The notes beneath the pieces are model-generated. The model searched no databases. It was not told the DNA's origin and saw only the letters and a list, made by a program, of their open reading frames with translations. A stretch of 64,000 nt of DNA. Origin: JABSSA01 sp039984715 (GTDB lineage Bacteria; Pseudomonadota; Alphaproteobacteria; Rhodobacterales; Rhodobacteraceae). The stretch lies in contig JBDWUA010000009.1 in the NCBI GenBank assembly GCA_039984715.1, forward strand, positions 62,001-126,000, written 5' to 3'. Positions 26,396-34,109 of this stretch are shown one piece after another (position 1 is the stretch's first letter; every line of letters starts with the position of its first letter). The translations under genes were made by a program, and so were the position numbers.

Positions 26396-27613
26396 TCACT
26401 TTAACCGGCGGTCTCTTGCGGCCAACAGCTTGAGACGAAGCGCATTCAACTGGATGAATCCGGCTGCATCTTTTTGATCGTAAGCGCCTGCATCATCTTC
26501 AAATGTTACATGCGCTTCGGAATAAAGACTGTGATCTGACCAACGCCCAACGGTTCGTGCGACGCCTTTGTACAGTTTCAAACGCACTGTTCCGGTCACG
26601 TGCTCTTGGCTTTTGTCGATCAGCGCTTGCAACATTTCACGTTCTGGGCTGAACCAGAAACCGTTGTAAATAATCTCTGCGTAGCGCGGCATCAGCTCGT
26701 CTTTCAGGTGCGCCGCACCTCGATCCAAGGTGATTTGTTCGATTCCGCGATGCGCCTCAAGCAAAAGCGTGCCGCCGGGCGTTTCGTAAATGCCGCGCGA
26801 CTTCATCCCAACAAAGCGACCTTCAACCAGATCAAGCCGGCCAATTCCGTGCTTGCCGCCCAGTTCATTCAGGCGGGTCAGGACCGTTGCAGGCGACATC
26901 GCTTCGCCGTTGATAGAAACCGCGTCGCCTTTTTCAAAGCCGACCTCGATGTATTCTGGCGTGTCAGGCGCGTCTTCGGGATGCACAGTCCGCTGATATA
27001 CGTAATCTGGTGCTTCGTCGGCGGGATCTTCCAGCACTTTGCCTTCAGATGATGTGTGCAACAGGTTGGCATCGACACTAAACGGCGCTTCGCCGCGTTT
27101 GTCCTTGGCGATCGGAATTTGGTGCTTTTCAGCGAATTCGATCAATTTGGTGCGCGATGACAAATCCCATTCACGCCAAGGCGCGATCACTTTGATCTCT
27201 GGGTTTAGGGCATAGGCGCTAAGCTCGAACCGGACTTGGTCGTTGCCTTTTCCGGTCGCACCATGAGACACCGCGTCGGCGTTGGTTTCCGCCGCGATTT
27301 CGATCAATCGCTTGGAAATCAGAGGGCGCGCAATGGATGTGCCAAGCAGGTACAGACCCTCATAAAGGGCGTTGGCGCGGAACATTGGAAAGACGAAATC
27401 GCGGACAAATTCTTCGCGCAGATCTTCGACATAGATGTCGCTGGCACCCATCAATTCCGCTTTTTTGCGGGCGGGTTCCAGTTCTTCACCTTGCCCCAGA
27501 TCAGCCGTGAATGTCACGACCTCGCAGCCATATTCGGTCTGCAGCCATTTCAAGATAATCGAAGTGTCCAGACCGCCAGAATAGGCCAGCACAACTTTCT
27601 TTGGCGCGCTCAT
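26396..27613 (-). CDS. argG: Argininosuccinate synthase
   Basis: A 405-residue enzyme joining citrulline and aspartate with ATP in arginine synthesis. The N-terminal AYSGGLDTSI PP-loop (about 10-19), GQGEELEPAR, ATGKGNDQVRFE and the C-terminal SLYSEAHVTFEDD are all family signatures. Length is typical. AAAGGA lies eight bases before the ATG. It diverges from ilvA with about 114 bp between starts. Confidence 0.97.
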   Translation of the reverse strand: MSAPKKVVLAYSGGLDTSIILKWLQTEYGCEVVTFTADLGQGEELEPARKKAELMGASDIYVEDLREEFVRDFVFPMFRANALYEGLYLLGTSIARPLISKRLIEIAAETNADAVSHGATGKGNDQVRFELSAYALNPEIKVIAPWREWDLSSRTKLIEFAEKHQIPIAKDKRGEAPFSVDANLLHTSSEGKVLEDPADEAPDYVYQRTVHPEDAPDTPEYIEVGFEKGDAVSINGEAMSPATVLTRLNELGGKHGIGRLDLVEGRFVGMKSRGIYETPGGTLLLEAHRGIEQITLDRGAAHLKDELMPRYAEIIYNGFWFSPEREMLQALIDKSQEHVTGTVRLKLYKGVARTVGRWSDHSLYSEAHVTFEDDAGAYDQKDAAGFIQLNALRLKLLAARDRRLK

Positions 27614-27671
27614 CGTCTAAATCCTTTTTTAGTTGGTGGCGCGATAACGGGTTTAACGCCTAGGGGCAAGA

Positions 27672-27700
27672 TTGACCGGCGTCTGGCAACCGCTTATGGC
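27672..27700 (+). promoter_or_regulatory. Possible promoter for ilvA
   Basis: TTGACC (27672-27677) and TATGGC (27695-27700) are separated by 17 bases, 28 bases before the ilvA start codon. The -35 match is good and the -10 moderate. Confidence 0.4.
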
Positions 27701-27727
27701 CAAGAAATATCAGCCAAGGAGGATCGG

Positions 27728-28954
27728 ATGCAATTTCAGGAGTCCGCGCGGAATGCGACGCAAGCGATGCGAGCCGTGTTTCCGGCAACGCCACTTTTGC
27801 GAAACGATCATCTGTCCGAACAGTTCGACGCTGAAATTTGGTTGAAACGCGAAGATTTAAGTCCGGTGCGATCCTATAAGCTGCGCGGTGCGTTTAATGC
27901 GATGCGCAAGCAAATACCCGGCAAGTCTGTGTTTGTCTGTGCCAGTGCGGGCAACCACGCGCAGGGCGTCGCCTTTATGTGTCGGCATTTTGGCGTGAAA
28001 GGTGTGATTTTCATGCCGGTGACGACACCGCAGCAGAAAATCCAAAAGACAAAAATGTTTGGCGGGGACTCTGTCGAAATTCGTCTGACTGGCGATTATT
28101 TTGACGATACATTGGCGTCAGCCCAGATGTATTGCGCCCAAGAGCAGGCGCATTTCCTGTCCCCATTTGACGATGAGGATGTGATCGAAGGGCAAGCGTC
28201 CGTGGCGGTCGAAATTCAAGATCAGATGGGCAAGTTGCCGGACCACATCATTGTTCCGGTCGGTGGCGGCGGGTTGTCGTCCGGTTTGTTCAGTTATTTT
28301 GGCGACTCCGTTCACATGACATGCGTTGAACCAAAGGGTGCGATGTCATTGGCATCCGCGTTGGCCGCCGGGACGCCTGTGGACGTGTCACCGATCAACA
28401 ATTTTGTGGATGGCGCAGCGGTTGCAAAAATTGGTGTGCGTACGTTCGATCGCCTGAAGAACCTTCCACATGACCGTGTTCTAAACATCGTCGAAGACCG
28501 GATTTGCACGACGATCATGGAAATGCTGAACGTCGAAGGGATTGTATTGGAACCAGCTGGTGCGCTTGCGATTGAGGCGTTGAAGGATGTCAGGGATCAG
28601 ATCAAAGGCAATCGCGTGGTGTGCGTCACGTCTGGGGGCAATTTTGATTTCGAACGTCTGCCCGAAGTAAAGGAACGCGCGCAACGGTTTTCTGGGGTCA
28701 AAAAGTACTTTATCTTGCGCATGCCCCAACGTCCGGGCGCTCTAAAGGAATTTCTATCCTTCTTGGGGCCACAAGACGACATCGCGCGTTTTGAATACCT
28801 TAAGAAATCTGCGCGTAATTTTGGCTCTGTTCTAATTGGGATTGAAACCGCGCAACCTGATAACTTTCAGGCATTTTTTGACAAATTGGATGCAGCTGGT
28901 TTCACTTATACCGATATCACCAATGACGAAACGCTTGCACAGTTTGTGATTTAA
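27728..28954 (+). CDS. ilvA: Threonine ammonia-lyase (biosynthetic-type, with ACT-like domain)
   Basis: A 408-residue PLP enzyme that deaminates threonine to 2-oxobutanoate, first step to isoleucine. The PLP lysine is K51 in SYKLRGAFNA, and the SAGNHAQGVA and VGGGGLSSG motifs bind cofactor phosphate. The C-terminal 80 residues (about 325-408, RPGALKEFLSFLG) look like a single ACT-type regulatory domain, as in the short IlvA class. I start at the ATG with AAGGAGG just upstream; a longer frame back to 27236 is antisense to argG. Its stop overlaps the Hpt gene stop by four bases (TTAA). Confidence 0.93.
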   Translation: MQFQESARNATQAMRAVFPATPLLRNDHLSEQFDAEIWLKREDLSPVRSYKLRGAFNAMRKQIPGKSVFVCASAGNHAQGVAFMCRHFGVKGVIFMPVTTPQQKIQKTKMFGGDSVEIRLTGDYFDDTLASAQMYCAQEQAHFLSPFDDEDVIEGQASVAVEIQDQMGKLPDHIIVPVGGGGLSSGLFSYFGDSVHMTCVEPKGAMSLASALAAGTPVDVSPINNFVDGAAVAKIGVRTFDRLKNLPHDRVLNIVEDRICTTIMEMLNVEGIVLEPAGALAIEALKDVRDQIKGNRVVCVTSGGNFDFERLPEVKERAQRFSGVKKYFILRMPQRPGALKEFLSFLGPQDDIARFEYLKKSARNFGSVLIGIETAQPDNFQAFFDKLDAAGFTYTDITNDETLAQFVI

Positions 28955-29283
28955 GCGCTCAACTTGTCTGACATGTCGTTCAAGAAGATCGCCCTGGATG
29001 CGTCATAGCAATTTAGAATGGAGGCAAGATCGACATCCTGCGCCTGACCATTTGCAGACATTTGTTCACCGGTTTGGCACAGGCTGGAAAAGTCCGCGAA
29101 TCCAAGGTTAAGCGCGCTACCCTTCAGAAAATGTAAGTCACTTTCTAAATTGTCGCGGGATGTGGACGTTCGAAGGCGATCCACAATTTCATCAACCTCT
29201 TCGAGAAATAATTCGACGACTTCATCAAAGTCTTCTGCACCAACTTCGCCGCGCAATTGCTGCACCTGCGCCCAATCAATCAT
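28951..29283 (-). CDS. Hpt-domain phosphotransfer protein
   Basis: A 110-residue four-helix protein. The Hpt phospho-acceptor is H51 in LHFLKGSALNLGF. Such proteins relay phosphate between response regulators and histidine kinases. I chose the ATG giving MIDWAQVQ, with GGAG seven bases upstream. It is divergent from a receiver-PP2C phosphatase gene 151 bp away, so the two may belong to one pathway; no histidine kinase is in this window. Confidence 0.85.
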   Translation of the reverse strand: MIDWAQVQQLRGEVGAEDFDEVVELFLEEVDEIVDRLRTSTSRDNLESDLHFLKGSALNLGFADFSSLCQTGEQMSANGQAQDVDLASILNCYDASRAIFLNDMSDKLSA

Positions 29284-29322
29284 AACAAAACTCCAACACA
29301 ACGCGGCTAGACTGCGGCAACA

Positions 29323-29355
29323 ATGTTAACATGGGGTAATCGTTAAATTTTTAAC
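29323..29355. promoter_or_regulatory. Paired palindromes in the hpt / phosphatase divergent region
   Basis: ATGTTAACAT (29323-29332) and GTTAAATTTTTAAC (29342-29355) are two GTTAA-containing inverted repeats close together in the 151-bp divergent promoter region. They could be regulator sites. The spacing does not match a CtrA TTAA-N7-TTAA box. Confidence 0.3.
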
Positions 29356-29434
29356 CTTAGTTGGTCGGGTCTTTACTGTCCTTTAAAAGCCGTTGGTCTA
29401 GAGTTTCCGTGTAAGTAATAGGTGATTTTTTGAT

Positions 29435-30733
29435 ATGTCCGCGAATCTCAACACAAAATTGGATGCGACGGAACCTTCGTCAGAACCCAACGGTAAGTCT
29501 GGCAAAAATAACCTTGCCTTGATCGTTGACGACAGCCGCCTGCAACGTAAAATTTTGTCCAGCTCGGTAAAACAATGGGGCTTTGATGTAATCGAGGCTG
29601 ATTCTGGGGATGCGGCCCTTGCGCTGTGCGAAGAAAATGAACCCGACATCGTGCTGAGCGATTGGATGATGCCGGGCATGAATGGGTTAGAGTTTTGCAA
29701 AGCTTTTCGCGAGCGTCCCGGTGATCACTACGGATATTTTATTCTGCTTACGTCCAAAAGCGACAAAGGCGAAGTCGCGCAGGGTCTTGATGCGGGCGCG
29801 GATGATTTTCTGACAAAGCCAGTCAATGCGCATGAATTGAGGGCGCGAATTACTGCAGGCGAACGCATCCTGAAGATGCAGCGCGAATTGCACGATCAAA
29901 ACCGGTTGATTACCGAAACCTTGGGCGAGCTTCAGCGCCTGTACGATTCACTTGATAACGACCTGATTGAAGCGAAACAGCTTCAACAGTCGCTGATTCC
30001 TGATCGTCACAAAGTGTTCAAAAATGCAGAACTATCGCTGATGCTGCGCCAAAGCGGTCATGTTGGCGGCGACTTGGTCGGGTTCTTCCCGGCGGGCGAT
30101 GGTCATTTAGGCTTGTTCTCAATTGACGTATCCGGGCACGGCATCAGCTCTGCATTGATGACGGCACGGCTGGCCGGATATTTGTCAGCTTCGGCCCCGG
30201 ATCAAAATGTTGCCTTGGCCAAAATGCCTGATGGCAGCTATCAGGCGCGCCCACCGGAAAAAGTGATCGAAGAGCTTAATACGCTTGTCCTCGAAGAAAT
30301 GGACACGGAACATTATTTCACACTGCTTTTGGCAGATGTTGACCTTAGTACGGGTCAAGTGCAGATGGCGCAGGCGGGCCATCCCCACCCTGTCATACAA
30401 AGGGCAAACGGGACTGTTGAACAAGACGGCCCCGGTGGTTTCCCTGTTGGGCTATTGCTGGGGATCACTTTTACAAAGTTCGAAACGCAATTGCATGCGG
30501 GGGACCGTATTCTGTTCTTGTCTGATGGTGTTGTCGAATGCCCAAATCAGAAAGGCGACATGCTTGAAGAAGAAGGGTTGGAACGGCTGATGGGCGAACT
30601 GTCCGATGTGCACGGCCCTGCATTTTTTGAAGCCCTAGCTTGGCGCCTGTCAGAATTTGCGGATGACCAGCCCTTTCCGGATGATGTGTCTGGCGTCCTG
30701 TTCGAATTCAAAGGCCCTCAGACACCGGAATAA
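29435..30733 (+). CDS. Response regulator with PP2C (SpoIIE/RsbU-type) phosphatase output
   Basis: A 432-residue protein. The receiver domain spans about residues 26-145 with D32/D33, phospho-acceptor D76 (LSDWMMPGMNG) and K128. A coiled linker (about 145-190) leads to a PP2C-type serine phosphatase domain (about 200-430) with SGHVGGDLVG, DVSGHGISSALMT and LSDGVVE metal-site motifs. In partner-switching systems such phosphatases dephosphorylate a STAS antagonist and so release a sigma factor. The architecture is that of RbaY, described in Rhodobacter capsulatus as affecting gene transfer agent production; orthology is not shown here. No STAS or anti-sigma gene is adjacent. Confidence 0.9.
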   Translation: MSANLNTKLDATEPSSEPNGKSGKNNLALIVDDSRLQRKILSSSVKQWGFDVIEADSGDAALALCEENEPDIVLSDWMMPGMNGLEFCKAFRERPGDHYGYFILLTSKSDKGEVAQGLDAGADDFLTKPVNAHELRARITAGERILKMQRELHDQNRLITETLGELQRLYDSLDNDLIEAKQLQQSLIPDRHKVFKNAELSLMLRQSGHVGGDLVGFFPAGDGHLGLFSIDVSGHGISSALMTARLAGYLSASAPDQNVALAKMPDGSYQARPPEKVIEELNTLVLEEMDTEHYFTLLLADVDLSTGQVQMAQAGHPHPVIQRANGTVEQDGPGGFPVGLLLGITFTKFETQLHAGDRILFLSDGVVECPNQKGDMLEEEGLERLMGELSDVHGPAFFEALAWRLSEFADDQPFPDDVSGVLFEFKGPQTPE

Positions 30734-31158
30734 TCACGCAGGATGCTGCGGTCCCCATCGTTTCCCAACTCATGCACCGCATCGTCAAAGCCAATCCAAA
30801 AGGATTGGTGGCCTACTTCGGTCGGTTCAGCGATTTGCCTGACAGGGTGTGCGACATAAACGGTGCACATTTTCTGTGCCCAAAGGTCGTAATCTTCCAT
30901 GTAAACGAAACGTTGAAACACGCCCAGTCGTCTGGGGGCAGCGATACGCCAACCGGTTTCTTCCAGAACTTCGCGGTGCAGTGCTTGCAACGGGCTTTCG
31001 CCGGGATCAATTCCACCGCCGGGCAGTTGGACATCCCATTCCAGACCAGTCTGAACGGTTAATAAGACACGCCTGCCGCGCGGAAGAATTGCATACGCGC
31101 CCGGTCGCAGGGTGTATTTGACATCTTTTTGTGGCGGTTCGCCGAAACGCGGAATCAT
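30718..31158 (-). CDS. NUDIX hydrolase
   Basis: A 146-residue NUDIX protein. The Nudix box is GGIDPGESPLQALHREVLEETGW, positions about 63-85, complete with the G-x5-E-x7-REV-x-EE-x-G-W metal-binding pattern. Substrate is unknown. I chose the ATG at 31158, which has AAGGGG upstream, over a start at 31251 that would overlap the divergent hslO gene. The 3' end overlaps the phosphatase gene by 16 bases on the opposite strand. Confidence 0.85.
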   Translation of the reverse strand: MIPRFGEPPQKDVKYTLRPGAYAILPRGRRVLLTVQTGLEWDVQLPGGGIDPGESPLQALHREVLEETGWRIAAPRRLGVFQRFVYMEDYDLWAQKMCTVYVAHPVRQIAEPTEVGHQSFWIGFDDAVHELGNDGDRSILRDYSGV

Positions 31159-31233
31159 ACTGCCCCTTTCAGTTTTGGCTGATCCTCTTATATAGACGCG
31201 ATATGCCAACCCAAGGCGATCAAGGAAACCCCA

Positions 31234-32211
31234 ATGAGTATTGGTTCGCAAATGGCGTGGGACGACGCAGTCCTACCCTTCCAGCTTGATGCTTCTGACA
31301 TTCGTGGCCGCGTGGCGCGATTGGATGGAGTGTTGCACGGCATTCTGAAACAGCATGCCTATCCCCCACAAATCGAAGCCCTTGTGGCCGAGATGGCTTT
31401 GTTGACGGCGTTGATCGGGCAAACCGTGAAATTACGCTGGAAGCTGTCCCTGCAGGTGCAGTCGAAAAACACGGCCGTGCGCATGATTGCCACGGATTAC
31501 CTTGCACCCAAAAAGGAAGGCGACCCTGCCCGAATCCGCGCCTATGCAAGTTTTGATGCTGAAAAGCTGACGGATGGTGCGCCGTTCGACCAGATCGGAG
31601 AAGGGTATTTCGCGGTCTTGATAGATCAGGGCGAAGGTATGAAGCCCTATCAGGGGATTACGCCATTGGATGGCGGATCGCTTGCAGCCTGTGCCGAAGC
31701 CTATTTTGCGCAATCCGAACAATTGCCGACGCGGTTTGAGCTGAGTTTTGGCAAATCGACCGAACCGGGCCAGCCGGAACATTGGCGGGCGGGCGGCGTC
31801 ATGTTGCAGCACATGCCAAAAGCGTCGCCCTTTGTGGCGCAGGGCGAAGGGTCCGGCGAGGTTCTGCAAGCGACTGATTTGGTTCAGGGCGATGATCAGG
31901 AAAACTGGGTCCGCGCAAACGTCCTGTTGGATACAGTAGAAGAGCTTGAGCTTATCGGACCACAAGTTGCGCCCAATGAACTGTTGTTGCGTTTGTTCCA
32001 CGAAGAAGCGCCGCGGGTGTATGACGCGCAATCGGTTCGATTTGGATGTACGTGTTCAGAAGAAAAAGTACGCCAAAGCCTGTCGATTTACTCAGCGCGC
32101 GATATCCAAACCATGACCACGGATGAGGGCCGCGTGACAGCTGATTGCCAATTCTGTGGCGCGCATTACGATTTGGATCCGAAAACGGTCGGTTTCGAAG
32201 CCGATGTCTGA
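31234..32211 (+). CDS. hslO: Hsp33 redox-regulated chaperone
   Basis: A 325-residue chaperone activated by oxidation. The four zinc-binding cysteines are C272 and C274 (CTC) and C305 and C308 (CQFC), in the C-terminal redox switch. The N-terminal domain carries FQLDASDIRGRVARLD. Under oxidative stress the cysteines form disulfides, zinc is lost and the protein binds unfolding clients. AAGGAA lies six bases before the ATG. It overlaps the NUDIX gene downstream by eight bases. Confidence 0.94.
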   Translation: MSIGSQMAWDDAVLPFQLDASDIRGRVARLDGVLHGILKQHAYPPQIEALVAEMALLTALIGQTVKLRWKLSLQVQSKNTAVRMIATDYLAPKKEGDPARIRAYASFDAEKLTDGAPFDQIGEGYFAVLIDQGEGMKPYQGITPLDGGSLAACAEAYFAQSEQLPTRFELSFGKSTEPGQPEHWRAGGVMLQHMPKASPFVAQGEGSGEVLQATDLVQGDDQENWVRANVLLDTVEELELIGPQVAPNELLLRLFHEEAPRVYDAQSVRFGCTCSEEKVRQSLSIYSARDIQTMTTDEGRVTADCQFCGAHYDLDPKTVGFEADV

Positions 32212-32800
32212 ATCAATTTGCGCCCGTGTACAGGCTGCCTGTGCGCGGGCGCAGGATTGTTCGTCTGATTTTGATTTGAATCCGGACGTTGTTTTGCCGG
32301 ATGACAGAGTTCTGCGGGATGCGGGTGTTTTGATCCCGATCATTCAGCAAGATGGTCAGCACTGGGTTATCCTGACGAAACGATCCTCTGCTTTGAAACA
32401 TCATCCGGGGCAAATCGCATTTCCTGGGGGCAAACGTGACCCCGGTGATCCAGATGTATGTCAGACCGCGCTGCGCGAAGCCCATGAAGAGATCGGGTTA
32501 GACCCGCAAAATGTGACTGTGTTGGGTCAGTTGCCAACGCATGAAACTGTGACTCAATTTAACGTAACGCCAGTGATCGGCTTGGTTCAAAATGAATTCA
32601 ATGCGCTTCCTGAACGCGGCGAAGTCGACGAAGTGTTCCGTGTGCCGCTGAATTTCGTGCTGTCTGCCAAGAACTTCCACATTCAATCGCGCCGCTGGCA
32701 AGGTCGGCAGCGCGCGTATTTTACGATACCCTACGGGCCTTATTACATCTGGGGGGCGACTGCGCGTATGTTGCGTGCATGGGCCGACGTCATGACATGA
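32204..32800 (+). CDS. CoA pyrophosphatase-type NUDIX hydrolase
   Basis: A 198-residue NUDIX protein of the NudL/PCD1 class. The upstream class motif is visible in LTKRSSALKHHPGQIAFPGG, merging into the Nudix box GGKRDPGDPDVCQTALREAHEEIGL (about 74-98). Such enzymes cleave CoA and its oxidised forms into 3',5'-ADP and 4'-phosphopantetheine. The ATG giving MSESICAR overlaps the end of hslO; the next gene overlaps its stop as ATGA. Substrate assignment is by family. Confidence 0.85.
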   Translation: MSESICARVQAACARAQDCSSDFDLNPDVVLPDDRVLRDAGVLIPIIQQDGQHWVILTKRSSALKHHPGQIAFPGGKRDPGDPDVCQTALREAHEEIGLDPQNVTVLGQLPTHETVTQFNVTPVIGLVQNEFNALPERGEVDEVFRVPLNFVLSAKNFHIQSRRWQGRQRAYFTIPYGPYYIWGATARMLRAWADVMT

Positions 32801-33951
32801 AGCTTTCCGCCGAAACACCTTGGTTGTCCGACCCGAAAGGGCAGGCGCTTTGTGCGACTTTGGAACAGGCGGGATATCAAGCGTTGTTTGTCGGCGGCTG
32901 TGTGCGCAACGCGATACTGAACGAAGCTGCAAGTGACGTGGACATTGCGACAGATGCGAAACCGCAGCGGGTTATTGAACTGGCAAAGGGGGCAGGCTTT
33001 CACCCTGTTCCGACAGGGATTGATCACGGAACCATTACGGTTGTGGTCGAAGGTGTCGGATTTGAAATCACCACATTCCGTCGTGACGTCGAAACAGATG
33101 GTCGTCGCGCCGTTGTCGCGTTTTCGGATCGTATCGAAGACGATGCCCAGCGCCGCGATTTTACGATGAACGCCCTATATGCCAAACCCGATGGACAGAT
33201 CCTTGATCCGCTCGGCGGATTGCCGGACGCATTGGCCCGACGGGTGTGTTTCATCCAAGACGCGGCTATGCGTATACGCGAAGATTACCTACGGATATTA
33301 CGATTCTTTCGGTTTAGTGCCTATTACGGCGACCCGAATGTTGGATTTGACCCCGAAGCGTTGGCCGCAATTGCGGATACGCTTGATGGTCTTGATACCC
33401 TTTCGGCTGAACGTGTCGGCGCAGAAATGCTAAAATTGCTGGCGGCATGTGACCCGGCAAGGTCGCTGGCGACGATGGATCAGATTGGCGTTCTGGCACG
33501 TATCTTGCCGGTACAAAGCCTGCCCGCCCTTGCGCCGCTTATCGCAGTGGAAGAACAAACAGAAACGCCCCCCGATTCACTGCGCCGATTGGCTGCGTTA
33601 AATCCAATTGAAGCGCCGGAACGGTTGCGTCTTTCGCGCAAGGATGCGCGTGTTTTGACCGCTTTGATGGAAGCCCGAGACGCAGCATTGTCACCAAAGG
33701 CGCTTGGATATCGATTGGGTGAGGTCCGGGGATGGGATGCATTCATCTTGCGGCAGTCCGGATTGGGTCAACCCGTTGATCCGGCGGTGAAAGCCGATGT
33801 TCAATCAGGCTCTAAATGTGAATTTCCGGTGAAAGCATCGGACCTTCAAGCGAATTTTCAGGGGCCTGCGCTGGGCGAAAAATTGCGCGAGCTTGAGGTG
33901 CAATGGCTGGCTTCTGATTTGACGTTGGATCGCGCCGCGCTTTTGGGGTGA
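32797..33951 (+). CDS. CCA tRNA nucleotidyltransferase / poly(A) polymerase family protein
   Basis: A 384-residue class II nucleotidyltransferase. The N-terminal catalytic core has LFVGGCVRNAIL, the metal-binding DVDIATDA (about 42-49), GIDHGTITVVV, FRRDVETDGRR, and RDFTMNALY, followed by the RIREDYLRILRFFRF RNA-binding segment. In this order of bacteria such proteins are annotated as CCA-adding enzymes, but the family also includes poly(A) polymerase and the sequence alone does not fully separate them. hslO, the NUDIX gene and this gene form one coupled operon. Confidence 0.88.
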   Translation: MKLSAETPWLSDPKGQALCATLEQAGYQALFVGGCVRNAILNEAASDVDIATDAKPQRVIELAKGAGFHPVPTGIDHGTITVVVEGVGFEITTFRRDVETDGRRAVVAFSDRIEDDAQRRDFTMNALYAKPDGQILDPLGGLPDALARRVCFIQDAAMRIREDYLRILRFFRFSAYYGDPNVGFDPEALAAIADTLDGLDTLSAERVGAEMLKLLAACDPARSLATMDQIGVLARILPVQSLPALAPLIAVEEQTETPPDSLRRLAALNPIEAPERLRLSRKDARVLTALMEARDAALSPKALGYRLGEVRGWDAFILRQSGLGQPVDPAVKADVQSGSKCEFPVKASDLQANFQGPALGEKLRELEVQWLASDLTLDRAALLG

Positions 33952-34003
33952 CAATTCCTACAACTTACGGTAAGTCATCTGAACACCTTCGGAGGAGAAT
34001 GGC

Positions 34004-34036
34004 ATGCATCAAGGGAATTACACCGCTCTAATTTGA
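34004..34036 (+). CDS. Possible 10-residue leader peptide upstream of ABC exporter
   Basis: A short frame, MHQGNYTALI then stop, has a strong GGAGGAG ribosome-binding site (33991-33997) at ideal spacing (six bases). It ends 73 bases before the ABC exporter start. It covers the 5' arm and most of the loop of an eight-base-pair stem. A translated peptide of this kind would suit attenuation control. A frame this short can arise by chance, so translation is unproven. Confidence 0.35.
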   Translation: MHQGNYTALI

Positions 34037-34072
34037 TCGGGATCCCTTGAGTTGGGCGACCGATTAGTCGCC
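34009..34072 (+). promoter_or_regulatory. Two hairpins in the ABC exporter leader
   Basis: Stem 1 pairs TCAAGGGA (34009-34016) with TCCCTTGA (34043-34050), 26-base loop. Stem 2 pairs GGCGAC (34055-34060) with GTCGCC (34067-34072), six-base loop. Stem 2 has no T-tract after it. Ribosomes on the short frame 34004-34036 would disturb stem 1, so an attenuator is conceivable; stem 2 could also be the terminator of the preceding operon. Confidence 0.4.
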
Positions 34073-34109
34073 TCACCGCAAAGCCATTTTCGTTTCAGGA
34101 ATCCCTCCG

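Noticed and set aside
27236..27727. N-terminal extension of the ilvA frame
   Set aside because: It is antisense to argG, and a strong AAGGAGG site marks the start at 27728.
29323..29355. CtrA box between hpt and the phosphatase gene
   Set aside because: TTAA half-sites are spaced 4 or 13 bases apart, not the required 7.
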